Assembly (NCBI RefSeq): GCF_001668675.1
Contig: NZ_LZKQ01000100.1
Coordinates: forward strand, 1-64,000
Length of the DNA stretch: 64,000 nucleotides
Direction of reading: 5' to 3'
DNA from: Mycobacterium asiaticum
GTDB taxonomy: Bacteria > Actinomycetota > Actinomycetes > Mycobacteriales > Mycobacteriaceae
The notes under the pieces were generated by a model. It was not told the DNA's origin, made no database searches, and saw nothing but the letters and a program-made list of their open reading frames with translations. A program made the position numbers and the translations under genes. Positions 1 to 8,855 of the stretch are shown in pieces (the stretch's first letter is position 1; each line of letters starts with the position of its first letter).

Positions 1-2
1 AC

Positions 3-128
3 GTGGTGCCGGGGCAGACCGTACGGCTGGCGCTCACGCCGGACAAGACCGGCACGTTTGATTTCCTGTGCGACATCTTCTGCGGCTCCGGCCACGAGAC
101 GATGAATGGAACGTTGACCGTCACCTGA
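3..128 (+). CDS. Cupredoxin-domain protein, C-terminal fragment (5' end outside window)
   Basis: Only the last 41 codons are present, ending in TGA. The visible tail carries CDIFCGSGHETM, a C-x3-C-x3-H-x2-M arrangement as in the CuA site of cytochrome oxidase subunit II and nitrous-oxide-reductase-like cupredoxins, followed by a short beta strand (GTLTVT) that closes the fold. This supports a copper-binding, probably extracytoplasmic electron-transfer or copper-handling protein. The N-terminus, with any signal peptide or transmembrane anchor, lies outside the window, so a COX2-like subunit cannot be told from a free-standing cupredoxin. A strong hairpin follows 30 bases after the stop. It may lie on the far side of an assembly join from the emb locus. 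Confidence 0.72.
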   Translation: MVPGQTVRLALTPDKTGTFDFLCDIFCGSGHETMNGTLTVT

Positions 129-157
129 AGCACACCGTTGCACCTCCAACGCAAAGC

Positions 158-176
158 GCCCCGACCTGTTCGGGGC
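158..176. terminator. Bidirectional hairpin between convergent genes
   Basis: A 7-bp perfect inverted repeat, GCCCCGA / TCGGGGC, surrounds a 5-base loop. It lies between the plus-strand cupredoxin stop and the minus-strand AHSA1 gene stop. There is no long U-run, as is usual for mycobacterial terminators. Its position between convergent ends supports termination for both genes. Confidence 0.6.
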
Positions 177-198
177 CCTCTCGTCTGCAGACGCGGTC

Positions 199-717
199 TT
201 AAGCCAGCGCGTCCCGCCCGGCCAGGGCCAGCAGCAGTTCGTCGAGCCGCTCCATGGTGGAGGTCATGCCGTCTTTCATCCCCATGTCGATGACCTTCTG
301 CACATCCTCTGGCGAGTTGTACAACACCACAGTCGTGACGAGGGTGCGTTCCTTCGCATCGGTAAAAGTGACATCCCAGCGGGCGCGGGGCATATCCGGA
401 TTCACGGCGCCGGCTTCATCAGAAAAAGCATCGAGCGCCGCGTAGCCATCGATCGGGTTGATCTTCTGATAGTCCAGGCGGCTCCAGAAAGACTCTCCAT
501 CGGGGGTGATCATGGCGTAGTGCCAGTAGCCGCCTTCCTTGAATTCCATATGCTTGGTCTTGGTGGTCAGCGGCTTGGGTGCAAACCACTGATCGAGCAG
601 TTCGCGCTTCGTATGGCAATCCCACACCAGCTGGCGCTTTGCCGCGAACTCTCGCCTCACGGTGAGGCTGCTCTTTTGCATGTCGACGAGGAAATCAAAC
701 CGAAGATCAGCCTTCAT
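199..717 (-). CDS. SRPBCC/AHSA1-family protein
   Basis: A 172-residue protein with START-fold AHSA1 (activator of Hsp90 ATPase-like) signatures: an early VRREF segment, then WDCHTKRELLDQWFAP and the late DGMTSTMERLDELL helix. Proteins of this type bind small hydrophobic ligands, and their exact role is usually unknown. The ATG overlaps the stop of the upstream ArsR-type gene by 11 bases (ATGAAGGCTGA), which is the widespread ArsR-SRPBCC two-gene arrangement and implies translational coupling. GC content looks lower than in neighbouring genes. No equivalent sits beside embB in M. tuberculosis as I recall it, so this pair may come from elsewhere in the genome, joined at about position 860. Confidence 0.8.
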   Translation of the reverse strand: MKADLRFDFLVDMQKSSLTVRREFAAKRQLVWDCHTKRELLDQWFAPKPLTTKTKHMEFKEGGYWHYAMITPDGESFWSRLDYQKINPIDGYAALDAFSDEAGAVNPDMPRARWDVTFTDAKERTLVTTVVLYNSPEDVQKVIDMGMKDGMTSTMERLDELLLALAGRDALA

Positions 718-857
718 TGCCTTCTCCTTGGAGTTTCTCTAAGAGCTTGTCCAGATTGCTGTACCTGCCCGTCCAGATCGCGTGCTGTTGCTCAAACCAG
801 CGCTCGGCGGCGGCCAACTTCTTGCGCTCGAGCGTGCACGTCCGGATTCGGGCCCGG
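707..857 (-). pseudogene. ArsR-family regulator, C-terminal fragment only
   Basis: About 48 codons that read as the end of an ArsR-type repressor: IRTCTLE, then LAAAERWFEQQHAIWTGR and LDKLLEKL, the typical C-terminal dimerisation helix. It ends in TGA overlapping the AHSA1 start. The winged-helix DNA-binding part is missing: upstream of about position 857 the reading frame passes without a break into sequence matching the start of embB. I read this as a genuine ArsR gene cut by a junction, not as a real fusion protein. A true deletion joining embB to arsR is the alternative. Confidence 0.7.
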
Positions 858-865
858 GTGGCCGT

Positions 866-991
866 CCCGGCCAACCCGCCCGCTTGCCGCCCCCCCCAGC
901 GGGTGATTTTTTCCCCGCGCGCCGACCCCCCAAACCCCCCCCAGGGCCCGGTTGGGGGGGTGCTTTCGCGTCTGCTCGCGCTCAAAGTCAT
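866..991 (-). pseudogene. embB: embB 5' fragment (arabinosyltransferase B), truncated and corrupted
   Basis: Immediately downstream of embA, in the ATGA overlap normal for embA-embB, an ORF opens with SASRREST, and SARG and TRW can still be aligned with the start of mycobacterial EmbB, ending near GLAG. Only about 42 codons remain of a protein expected to have about 1,100. Between positions 880 and 960 many bases read as G on the sense strand (runs of 6-8 G), which distorts the protein. The remainder of embB is absent and is replaced by ArsR sequence. EmbB is normally the ethambutol-target partner of EmbA, so the truncation is more likely an assembly edge than biology. This rests on remembered EmbB sequence. 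Confidence 0.78.
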
Positions 992-3900
992 GGGAGGGCC
1001 CTAATCGGTCCTTGCCGGCTCCAGCCGGGCACGGTGGTCACGCCCTGCTGGACGACGGCGTCGGGCGCGCGGTCGGTCGGGATCAGGCGGTGGTACTGCT
1101 CCACCGAACCCCAGTCGCGGTACCAGTCACCGCTGAGGTACGTCGAGATCGTCGACGTCCACAGCAGCCCCTGGGTGAACATGAACGGCCCGCCGGTCGA
1201 GGCCGCCTGCCACAGGTTCGACGACACCGCGGTCTGCTTGTGGTCGGGCAGGATCCGATAGTCGGGCAGTTCGGCGATGCCCAGGTGCTCGGAGAACGGG
1301 CGCTGGCACGGGAAGTTGGCCGCCGTCGCGATGTCCATCAACACCGGGGTCTGCGAGCCGATCAACTGCTGCAGCGATTCCAGCTCGGGCACCCGCGGTG
1401 GCGTGAAGGCGAACCACTGCTCGGAGCTCAGGTTCGGGTCGTAGGCGACGATGCGGGCCACGTTGGCTTCCGGCGGCGCCCAGGTCAGCGGGAACCGCAG
1501 ATTGCGCCAGGCCGGTTGCGGACCGAGGTCGATCGGAAACACCTCGCCCAGCGGGGTGAAGTTGCCGTCCGGTCGCGAGATGCCCCACTGCAGCTTCAGC
1601 GACTGGCCGTACATGAAGTCGCCGTCCTCTTTATAGGACCAGATCGCGCCCGCGGCCGAGACCACCACCAGCGGCCGGTCGGGCCGGCGCGGCGGCAGCT
1701 GGTACCAGGCGGAGGTGGCGCGGGCCGCCAGGTTGTTCTCGCCGTAGCTGCCCATCACCGGGGTGCGGGCGGGATCCAATCCGAACGGCAGGAACGCGTG
1801 CGACCCGTTGACGCCGACGGGCCCCTTGCCGCCCGCGGTGCCGGCGGAGTCGGTGATGGCGGCGTTGGGCTTGTTGGGCGAGGCGTCGGAATTGACGACG
1901 CCGGGCTTGCTGACCACCGGGTCAGATTTGAGGTCCTCGCCGACGCCTTCGGGCTTGAAGCCGAGCGGGCTGACGCCGCCGAGCGGCCCGTCGGGACCGA
2001 ACTGCTGACCCGGCACCGGCTGCAGCATCCCGGCGTTGGGGTCGGGCTCGGCCAGCACGTCGTCGGCCATGGCACAGCTGGTGGGTGACAGGCCCGACGT
2101 GAGGGCGGCCAGGTTGGCCTTTCCGGTGGTGTAGAGCGGGTAGCGGAAGACCGCGCCCTTGGCCAACGAGCCGACTTCACCCAGGACCATGATCACCGCC
2201 ACCACCAGCAGCGGGGCCGACGCCAGCACACGGTTGCGCCGGTTGTTCTTGACCTCGGTGTGCCCGGCGTAGTCCATCCGGAAGTGGTACCAGGCGGCCA
2301 GCAGGCCGGTGAGGATCGAGAGCGTCAGGAACATCGAGGTAACCGGGTGGCTGGCGACGACGGGCTGGATGTCGTACCAGGGGACGCCGTAGTTGCCGAC
2401 GTAGAACCACCCGTTGATGCCGGAAGTGGCCCAGGCGAGCACGAACAGCAGCGCGGTGACGTACAGCGCGAGGTTGCGTCGGCTGTGCAGGCCGATCCGC
2501 GCAACGGTGAAGGCGGTGACGGCGCCCAGCGCACCGGCCAGGCTGGCGAACGCACCGAACTGGATGGCCCACTTGGTCGGGGTGAAATGCAACAGCAGCA
2601 AGCCGATCGCGGTGGTGCCCAGCAGCCGCCAGGCCGGTCCGGTGGCCAGCCCGGCCACCCGGCCGCGGCGCAGCAGCACGAACAGCATCCCGAACATGCA
2701 CAGCAGCAGCACCAGCACCGCGAATCGCCGCGCCATCGAACCGTCCGCGTTGCTCTCGACGGTGAGGAAGTAGTACCGCAGGAAGTCCTGGTACCAGGCG
2801 ATCGTCGGGCCGACTTTGTACTTGATGCGGGCCGATTCGGCGGCGGTGGCCAGCGTCTGCGAGCGGAACACCACCACGGTGATCAGCGACAGCGACGCCG
2901 CCAGCACCACCAGGGGCGCCAGCAGGCCGTCGGTGGCCCGGCGCCGCCGGACGATCTGCGCGATCGCGCGGGCGCCGGTCAACAATGCTGCGACGGCGAT
3001 CAGGCCCTGCGGTGCGAGCGTGGCGGTCAGCGCGGCGACGATGATCGCCAACGTGGCCGGCGCGAGCCGGCCGAGTGCGATCGAGCGCTCCACCAGGATC
3101 CAGGTGAGCAGCACGCCCAGGGCGATCAAAGGTTCGGGGCGCAGTCCGTTGTTGAACGGCAGCCATGCGGCGACGAACACCGCGCCGGCGGTGTAGAGCG
3201 CGACCCTGTTGCCGGCCAGGCCGCCCCGGCCCGGCCCGAGTCGGCGCAGGACGCAGTGGCTGATCAGCAGCCAGCAGCCGATGCCTGCCAGCAGGGCGGG
3301 CAGCCGCATCCACACCCCGGCGCTGCTCACCGCCGCCATCTTGGACAGCACGCTGAAGTACCAGTCGAACGGCGCGTTGGTGGTACCGAAGTAGCGGTAG
3401 TAGTCGACGATGTATCCGGCCTTGGGCGCCACCCGGGCAATGGTGAGGTTGTATCCGTCGTCGGATGTGGTGGCGCCGATGATGTGCCAGAGCAGCAGGG
3501 TTGCGATGACCGCGGCGTCGGCGAGCCAGCCCGACAGGCCCGCGTGCGACCCACGGCGCAACCGCGGGCGGTAACGAGCCAGCAACGTCATCGGTGAGCG
3601 CCAGTTGCGCAGCGAGTCGCCGCGGCTGCGGCGGTCCAGCGCGGCGAGCGCAAGGATGGCGGACAGCACCGCGAGTGCGCCGAGGCCCATGGCCAGCGAC
3701 TTCAGCGTGGTGGGCGCGAGGATGAACCGGGTATCGACGTCGACGCGTGCCGACAGGCCGGGCTGCGCCGGCACTTTGAGGTCGGTGAAGATGCCCCCGA
3801 CCTGGGGCTTCTTCTCGGGTGCCAGCTTGCCGATGGCACCGGGAATCCCGACGAAGTCGGCACCCGCGCCACCGGCGTCGGCCCAGATGTGCAGCACCTG

Positions 3901-4308
3901 GCAACCACCCGCCGCGATCGCCGGGCGCGGCGCGACCGCGGCCACCGTGTCGCGGAAGGCGACGACGACCGTGTCCTTGTTCGCGCGCACGAACAGCCCG
4001 TGCTTGCCGGTCTCGAAGCCGTCGGTCGGCAGGGTCGAGACCACCAGACCACCGTTGGCGGGCAGAGTTGCTATCGCGGAACAGGGGATGGAGATGTCCA
4101 GTGCCTGCGGTGCCCCGGACACCAGCGGGGCGGTGATCTGGGTGATGTTGCCGTCGGCACCGGTGCCCTGCGGCCACACGATGGTGGCGGTGGTCTGCCG
4201 CACCGGCAACAACGGGACCAGCAGGCATAACACCAGTCCGCCGATTCCCGAGACGACGGCTACTAGCCGGGCGATCCGGTGGGATCGCTCATTACCGTCG
4301 GGGGACAC
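988..4308 (-). CDS. embA: Arabinosyltransferase A
   Basis: A 1,106-residue GT-C membrane glycosyltransferase close to the usual 1,094. EmbA works with EmbB in adding arabinofuranose from decaprenyl-phosphoryl-arabinose to arabinogalactan at the outer face of the plasma membrane. Visible features are an N-terminal membrane helix (residues 12-33), an extracytoplasmic jelly-roll domain (about 40-200), the acidic SDDGY loop (282-286) that marks the catalytic GT-C motif, a run of membrane helices to about 700, and a C-terminal carbohydrate-binding region ending in GPIRALP. The EmbA-specific start ([12 protein letters not shown]) distinguishes it from EmbB and EmbC. The start is GTG with no clear Shine-Dalgarno. 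It lies 133 bp from the divergent embR, so its promoter lies in that gap rather than upstream in embC. Confidence 0.96.
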   Translation of the reverse strand: MSPDGNERSHRIARLVAVVSGIGGLVLCLLVPLLPVRQTTATIVWPQGTGADGNITQITAPLVSGAPQALDISIPCSAIATLPANGGLVVSTLPTDGFETGKHGLFVRANKDTVVVAFRDTVAAVAPRPAIAAGGCQVLHIWADAGGAGADFVGIPGAIGKLAPEKKPQVGGIFTDLKVPAQPGLSARVDVDTRFILAPTTLKSLAMGLGALAVLSAILALAALDRRSRGDSLRNWRSPMTLLARYRPRLRRGSHAGLSGWLADAAVIATLLLWHIIGATTSDDGYNLTIARVAPKAGYIVDYYRYFGTTNAPFDWYFSVLSKMAAVSSAGVWMRLPALLAGIGCWLLISHCVLRRLGPGRGGLAGNRVALYTAGAVFVAAWLPFNNGLRPEPLIALGVLLTWILVERSIALGRLAPATLAIIVAALTATLAPQGLIAVAALLTGARAIAQIVRRRRATDGLLAPLVVLAASLSLITVVVFRSQTLATAAESARIKYKVGPTIAWYQDFLRYYFLTVESNADGSMARRFAVLVLLLCMFGMLFVLLRRGRVAGLATGPAWRLLGTTAIGLLLLHFTPTKWAIQFGAFASLAGALGAVTAFTVARIGLHSRRNLALYVTALLFVLAWATSGINGWFYVGNYGVPWYDIQPVVASHPVTSMFLTLSILTGLLAAWYHFRMDYAGHTEVKNNRRNRVLASAPLLVVAVIMVLGEVGSLAKGAVFRYPLYTTGKANLAALTSGLSPTSCAMADDVLAEPDPNAGMLQPVPGQQFGPDGPLGGVSPLGFKPEGVGEDLKSDPVVSKPGVVNSDASPNKPNAAITDSAGTAGGKGPVGVNGSHAFLPFGLDPARTPVMGSYGENNLAARATSAWYQLPPRRPDRPLVVVSAAGAIWSYKEDGDFMYGQSLKLQWGISRPDGNFTPLGEVFPIDLGPQPAWRNLRFPLTWAPPEANVARIVAYDPNLSSEQWFAFTPPRVPELESLQQLIGSQTPVLMDIATAANFPCQRPFSEHLGIAELPDYRILPDHKQTAVSSNLWQAASTGGPFMFTQGLLWTSTISTYLSGDWYRDWGSVEQYHRLIPTDRAPDAVVQQGVTTVPGWSRQGPIRALP

Positions 4309-4349
4309 GATGGTCGATCGTAGGCGACGCGATTAAGTGACTATTGGAT

Positions 4350-4372
4350 GCGGGGCCGGGGAAAGGCCCCGC
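4350..4372. promoter_or_regulatory. Hairpin in the embR-embA divergent intergenic region
   Basis: A perfect 8-bp inverted repeat, GCGGGGCC / GGCCCCGC, with a 7-base loop lies in the 133-bp gap between the divergent starts of embA and embR. It would fall in the 5' leader or promoter of embA. It may be an operator, a leader structure or incidental GC pairing. No terminator U-run follows. Confidence 0.4.
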
Positions 4373-4441
4373 CGCGTGTAACGATCACAATGGGTACATA
4401 GATATAGCCAACGGCCTGGATGATCGGAGGCTGGCAGCGCG

Positions 4442-5575
4442 ATGACGAACACGCCTCTCGGGTTTGGTGTTCTGGGACCGCTGCAACTGCTGGTGGACGG
4501 CACCCCGGTGCCCGTCGGTGCAGCGAAGCAGCGGGCGGTGCTGGCGATGCTGCTGATCAACCGCAACCGGCCGGTTTCGGTGGACGCGTTGACCGACGCG
4601 GTGTGGGACGGTTCGCCGGTTCCGGCGGCACGCACCAGCATCCAGTCCCACATCTCCAATCTGCGCCGGCTGCTGCGCACGACCGGCGGCGTCGACCCGG
4701 CACGGGTCCTGGCCAGCGCGCCGCCGGGTTATCAGCTGACCGTCTCCGACAGCGACTACGACCTGGGCCGGTTCGCGGCCGCGAAAACCGCCGGAGTCCA
4801 GGCCGCCGCCGCGGGCCGGTTCGAAGAGGCCAGCGAGCACCTGTCTCAGGCGCTGGCCGAGTGGCGCGGCCCGGTGCTCGACGACCTGCGGGACTTCGAA
4901 TTCGTGGACGCCTTCGCCACCAAGCTCGTCGAGGACAAGGTTGGAGCCCACAGCGCCCGCGCCGAAGCCGAGATCGCCTGCGGCCGGGCCGATGCCGTCA
5001 TCGGTGAACTGGAGTCGCTGGCCGCCGAGCATCCCTACCGGGAGCCGTTGTGGGCCCAGCTGATCACCGCCTACTACGTCACCGAACGACAGTCCGACGC
5101 CCTGGGCGCCTACCGGCAGCTCAAGACGGCGCTGGCCGAGGGTCTCGGCATCGATCCCGGCCCGACCGTCACCGCCCTGCACGAGCGCATCCTGCGGCAG
5201 GAGCCGATCGTCACCAAGCATGCCGTCGCCAGCACCCGCAAACGCGGCGCGTACCGGGAAGCCACCGCGGCCCCGGCCGTCCCGACATTGGTCGCCGCGT
5301 TGCGGGACAGCGCCGGACGCGTATACCGACTCAACGGCGCCGTCACCCGCATCGGCCGGCTGGCCGACAACGACATCGTGCTCGACGACACCGACGTCAG
5401 CCGGCACCATGCCGTAATCGCCGACACCGGAACGGCTTTCGTGATCACCGATCTGCGGTCCACCAATGGCGTGGAGGTGGGCGGTCAGCCGATCCGGGGC
5501 AGCGCCACGCTGACTGACGGCGACCGCATCTGTATCGGTGGCTGCGAGTTCCGGTTCGATGTCCAGCAAGCCTGA
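4442..5575 (+). CDS. embR: SARP-family transcriptional regulator with FHA domain
   Basis: A 377-residue protein, against 388 in M. tuberculosis. An N-terminal OmpR-like winged helix (about 8-105) is followed by a bacterial transcriptional activation domain (about 110-260) and a C-terminal FHA phosphothreonine-binding domain. Key FHA residues are visible: R306 in RIGR, S320 in SRHH and N342 in STNG. In M. tuberculosis EmbR is phosphorylated by PknH and activates the emb genes. Here it is transcribed divergently from embA and convergently with embC, whose stop is 7 bases away. This is the M. avium-type arrangement, whereas M. tuberculosis has embR elsewhere. GGAGG lies about 12 bases before the ATG. 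Confidence 0.95.
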   Translation: MTNTPLGFGVLGPLQLLVDGTPVPVGAAKQRAVLAMLLINRNRPVSVDALTDAVWDGSPVPAARTSIQSHISNLRRLLRTTGGVDPARVLASAPPGYQLTVSDSDYDLGRFAAAKTAGVQAAAAGRFEEASEHLSQALAEWRGPVLDDLRDFEFVDAFATKLVEDKVGAHSARAEAEIACGRADAVIGELESLAAEHPYREPLWAQLITAYYVTERQSDALGAYRQLKTALAEGLGIDPGPTVTALHERILRQEPIVTKHAVASTRKRGAYREATAAPAVPTLVAALRDSAGRVYRLNGAVTRIGRLADNDIVLDDTDVSRHHAVIADTGTAFVITDLRSTNGVEVGGQPIRGSATLTDGDRICIGGCEFRFDVQQA

Positions 5576-5582
5576 AGTGCGC

Positions 5583-8500
5583 TCAACTCTTACGTAGCGG
5601 CGCCGGGTTCCACAACCCGCTGCGGGTGACGGTGCCCAACTCGAGTCGGGCGGGCCCCGCATCGGGGTAATAGGGCGTCAATCGTTGCAACGCGCCCCAG
5701 TCCCGGAACCAGTCGTCCTTGAGGTAGCTGGCCACCGTGGTCGCGTGGGTCAGTAATTCGGTGATGCCCAGCGGCCCACCGCCCAGGTTGTCCATCACCG
5801 GCGAGTTCGCCTCCGCACCGAACCGGTCGGGCAGGATCCGCCACTTGGGCGCCTCGTCGACGCCGTTCTGGTGACCGAACGGCCGCTGACACGGGAACGC
5901 CAGGCCCACCAGCCAGTCCAGGAACACCGGGTCCTTGGAGCCGACGACATCCTGCAGGGTGCGCAGCCGCGGCACCCGCGGCGGGGTGAGGCCGATCCAG
6001 TGCTGGGGCGCCAGGTCGTCATCATCGGCCACCAGCCGTACCTGGGTCGCCGATTCGGGGATCGCGGACAGCGGCGCGCGCAGGTTACGCCACGCGGGCA
6101 CCGCGCCGACGTCAGCGAATCCCATTGAGCCGCTGTGCTTTCCGGCGGCAGCCTCGTCGTCGGTGGCCCACTGCACCTGAACCTCGCGGGGATCGAAGCG
6201 GCCCGCGGCGGTCACCACCAGCAACGCGGACTTGCCCCGCTGTTCCTTGGGCGGCAGCCGGTACCAGCCCGAGCGCAGCATCGCGGGTACCTGGATGCCC
6301 GATCGCCAACTGCCGAGCACCGGTGTGCGAGCCGGATCGAGGTTGAATGGCAGCCGGGCACGGGACCCGTTGATCCCCGGTGCCGCGGTGGTCCCGCCCT
6401 CGGTGCCCGGGTCGCTGCCGGTGACCACCCCGTCGTCACTGGCGAAGTTGCGGTCACCGGGGCGTTCCATCACCGGGTCCGCCGAGACGTCGGCGGGAAT
6501 TCCGTTGGGCGTGAACGCTTCCGAGAGACCGGCGCCCAGCGCCTCGCCCACCGGAGCGGACACCGGCGCCAGCATGCCGGCGTCCGGATCCAGCTCCACC
6601 AGCACGTCTTCGGCCAGCCCGCAGGTTTTGCCGGTCAGCGCTTGCAAGTTGGACCGGCCGACCGACCACGCCGGGTATTGCGCCACCATCGCCTGGGTCA
6701 GCGACACGACTTCGAAGAGCACCAACAGCCACGTCGCGATCGCCAACGGTGATTGGACGAGCCCGGCCAGCCGGGCGCCGACGCGGGTCTTGGGCGGGCG
6801 TTCCTCGGTGGCCACGAAGTGGAACCACGCGGCCACCAACAGCACCACCACCGTGAGTTCCAGCAGCGCGGTGGTCAGCGACCATCTCAGCTTGGGGAAC
6901 GAATTCGACCACGGCACACCGAAATTCGATACGTACCACCAGCCGTTGACGCTGGCGAACGACATCGCCATGACGAACAGCACCGCGGCGGCGAACATGG
7001 TCCGGTTGCGTCGCGACTTCATCGCCGTGGCGGTGACGGCGACGGCGGCCAACGCCCCCAACGAGCCGGCCAGCCCCGCGAACACCCCGAAGTGGTGGGT
7101 CCACTTGGTGGGGGTGAACATCATCGCGAACAAGGAGATCACGGTGATGCCGACGATGCGGCGACTCGGCCCGGCCGCCGTCCCCGGAATCCGCCCCTTG
7201 CGCAACGACATCGCCACCGCCACCGCCAGCGCGACGAGCAGCGCCAGCACCGCGAAGCGGCGCGCCACCGACCCGTCCGGGCTGGGCATGAACAGCCGCT
7301 CGTAGCGGATGTGCTCGTCGAACCACTTCAGGCTGGGCCCGACGGCCTGCTTGAACCGACTTGCCTGGACCTCGCCGGCCAGGGTCTGGTCGCGGAAGAT
7401 CAGGATCGCGGTGACGGTACTCGCGGCCAGGATCGGCGCCAGCAGCGGCAGCAAGCCGAACCGTTTCGAGCGTCGATGCAGGATGGTCCGCAGCGGCCCG
7501 ATGGCAACCAGCAGCGCACCGATGGAGGCGATTCCGGTCGGACCGGAGAACAGCGTGAGCGCGCCGATGATGCAGGCAATGGCCACGGGCAGCAGCCGGC
7601 TGGTCGCCACCGCGCGCTCCACCGAGCACCAGGTCAGCAAGATCCCCAACGCGATGATCGGTTCGGGACGTAGACCGTTGTCCAGCGTCAGCCAGACCAC
7701 CAGGAACATGCCGGCGGCCGTCCACGCCGCGGCCCGGCTCCGCTTGACCGCGTAACCCAGTCGCGGGATGACCTCGCGGCTGATCGCCCACCAACAGGTC
7801 ACCGCCATCGCCAGGGTGGGCAGCCGCATCCAGATGCTGGCGGTGCTGACGTGCGCCCACACCGCCAGCAGGTCGTAGTACCAGCCGAACGGCGCCTCCG
7901 GGGTGCCGAACCAGCGGTAGTAGTTGGCCATGTACCCGGCGTGTTCGGAGACCCGGGCCATGGTGAGGATGTAGCCGTCGTCGGAGGTGTTGGCGCCGAC
8001 GAAGTGCCACCACACCAGCACGGCGAGGACCAGGGCGTCCAGCCCACCGAGCGACCACCACCGCGACGGCAGGAACCGCCGGTGCCGGGTGCCGTCGGCG
8101 GTGTCCAGGACGTGCAGCGCGACCAGGGCGGCGGCGGTCAGCACCAGCCCGAGGATCATCGCGGCCATCTTCAGCGTCGTCGGGCTGCTGCTGTAACGGG
8201 TGTCGACGACCGCGGAGAAGGTCAGGCCCGGCGGTGCCGGCCCGGACAGGTCGGTGAACACGCCCACGATCTGCGGTCGGAAGTCGTAGCCGCTCTTCTC
8301 ACCGCGCAGCGGATCGCCGGGGTGCTCACTGGTCGGCCCCTGCTTGAGCCCCTCGAACTCGCCGATGACCCGGTCCGCGTGGGCGGTGAAGGTCAGCCGT
8401 TTGCAATCCGGGCCGAGCACCTGATTCATCGGGGCGGTCACCACCGGGACGTTGCGCACGATCAGCACCAGATCGTCGTTGACCCGCTGCAGCAGCAGGC

Positions 8501-8855
8501 CCCGGTCAACCGCCTTGGGTGCCTGCTTGGGCACCGTGGACAACAACACCGTCTTGCCGGTGTTCTGCGGTCCGGCCAACCCGGCGGCGGCCTGGCAGGG
8601 CACGGTGATGTTCAGGTCGGTGGCCACGTAACTGATCAGCGGCGCTTCGACACTGCCGAAAGTGCCGTTCTGCGGCCAGTTCAGTTCCGCGGTGGTCTGG
8701 TTGACGGGCAGCAGTGGCGTCGCGAGTGCGAGGACGGTTCCGAGCAGACCGGCGACCACCGCGACGAGGCGAGCGATCCGGTAGTTAGCTCCCGTGTCGC
8801 TCACGAGGGTAGATGCTAATTGTTTGGTCTCGCCCGGTGCGGTTTCGGTGGCCAT
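5583..8855 (-). CDS. embC: Arabinosyltransferase C
   Basis: A 1,090-residue GT-C arabinosyltransferase. EmbC extends the arabinan of lipoarabinomannan using decaprenyl-phosphoryl-arabinose and is one of the ethambutol targets. The order of parts is a cytosolic N-terminal tail, a first membrane helix (about 29-50), an extracytoplasmic jelly roll (about 55-225), the SDDGY catalytic loop (291-295) followed by ILTMAR at the position corresponding to the ethambutol-resistance Met of EmbB, the membrane bundle, and a carbohydrate-binding C-terminal domain. Its ATG shares one base with the aftA stop, so the two are translationally coupled. It ends 7 bases from the convergent embR stop, so it is no longer in one transcript with embA. 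Confidence 0.96.
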   Translation of the reverse strand: MATETAPGETKQLASTLVSDTGANYRIARLVAVVAGLLGTVLALATPLLPVNQTTAELNWPQNGTFGSVEAPLISYVATDLNITVPCQAAAGLAGPQNTGKTVLLSTVPKQAPKAVDRGLLLQRVNDDLVLIVRNVPVVTAPMNQVLGPDCKRLTFTAHADRVIGEFEGLKQGPTSEHPGDPLRGEKSGYDFRPQIVGVFTDLSGPAPPGLTFSAVVDTRYSSSPTTLKMAAMILGLVLTAAALVALHVLDTADGTRHRRFLPSRWWSLGGLDALVLAVLVWWHFVGANTSDDGYILTMARVSEHAGYMANYYRWFGTPEAPFGWYYDLLAVWAHVSTASIWMRLPTLAMAVTCWWAISREVIPRLGYAVKRSRAAAWTAAGMFLVVWLTLDNGLRPEPIIALGILLTWCSVERAVATSRLLPVAIACIIGALTLFSGPTGIASIGALLVAIGPLRTILHRRSKRFGLLPLLAPILAASTVTAILIFRDQTLAGEVQASRFKQAVGPSLKWFDEHIRYERLFMPSPDGSVARRFAVLALLVALAVAVAMSLRKGRIPGTAAGPSRRIVGITVISLFAMMFTPTKWTHHFGVFAGLAGSLGALAAVAVTATAMKSRRNRTMFAAAVLFVMAMSFASVNGWWYVSNFGVPWSNSFPKLRWSLTTALLELTVVVLLVAAWFHFVATEERPPKTRVGARLAGLVQSPLAIATWLLVLFEVVSLTQAMVAQYPAWSVGRSNLQALTGKTCGLAEDVLVELDPDAGMLAPVSAPVGEALGAGLSEAFTPNGIPADVSADPVMERPGDRNFASDDGVVTGSDPGTEGGTTAAPGINGSRARLPFNLDPARTPVLGSWRSGIQVPAMLRSGWYRLPPKEQRGKSALLVVTAAGRFDPREVQVQWATDDEAAAGKHSGSMGFADVGAVPAWRNLRAPLSAIPESATQVRLVADDDDLAPQHWIGLTPPRVPRLRTLQDVVGSKDPVFLDWLVGLAFPCQRPFGHQNGVDEAPKWRILPDRFGAEANSPVMDNLGGGPLGITELLTHATTVASYLKDDWFRDWGALQRLTPYYPDAGPARLELGTVTRSGLWNPAPLRKS

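Noticed and set aside
707-991. A genuine EmbB-ArsR fusion protein
   Set aside because: The frame passes through a homopolymer-damaged tract and lacks both the ArsR wing and the EmbB body; a join is the simpler reading.
2177-4228. 683-codon frame within embA and similar long frames inside embC, aftA and Rv3779-like genes
   Set aside because: Shadows of high-GC coding sequence; the alternative frames are Arg/His-rich with no domain.
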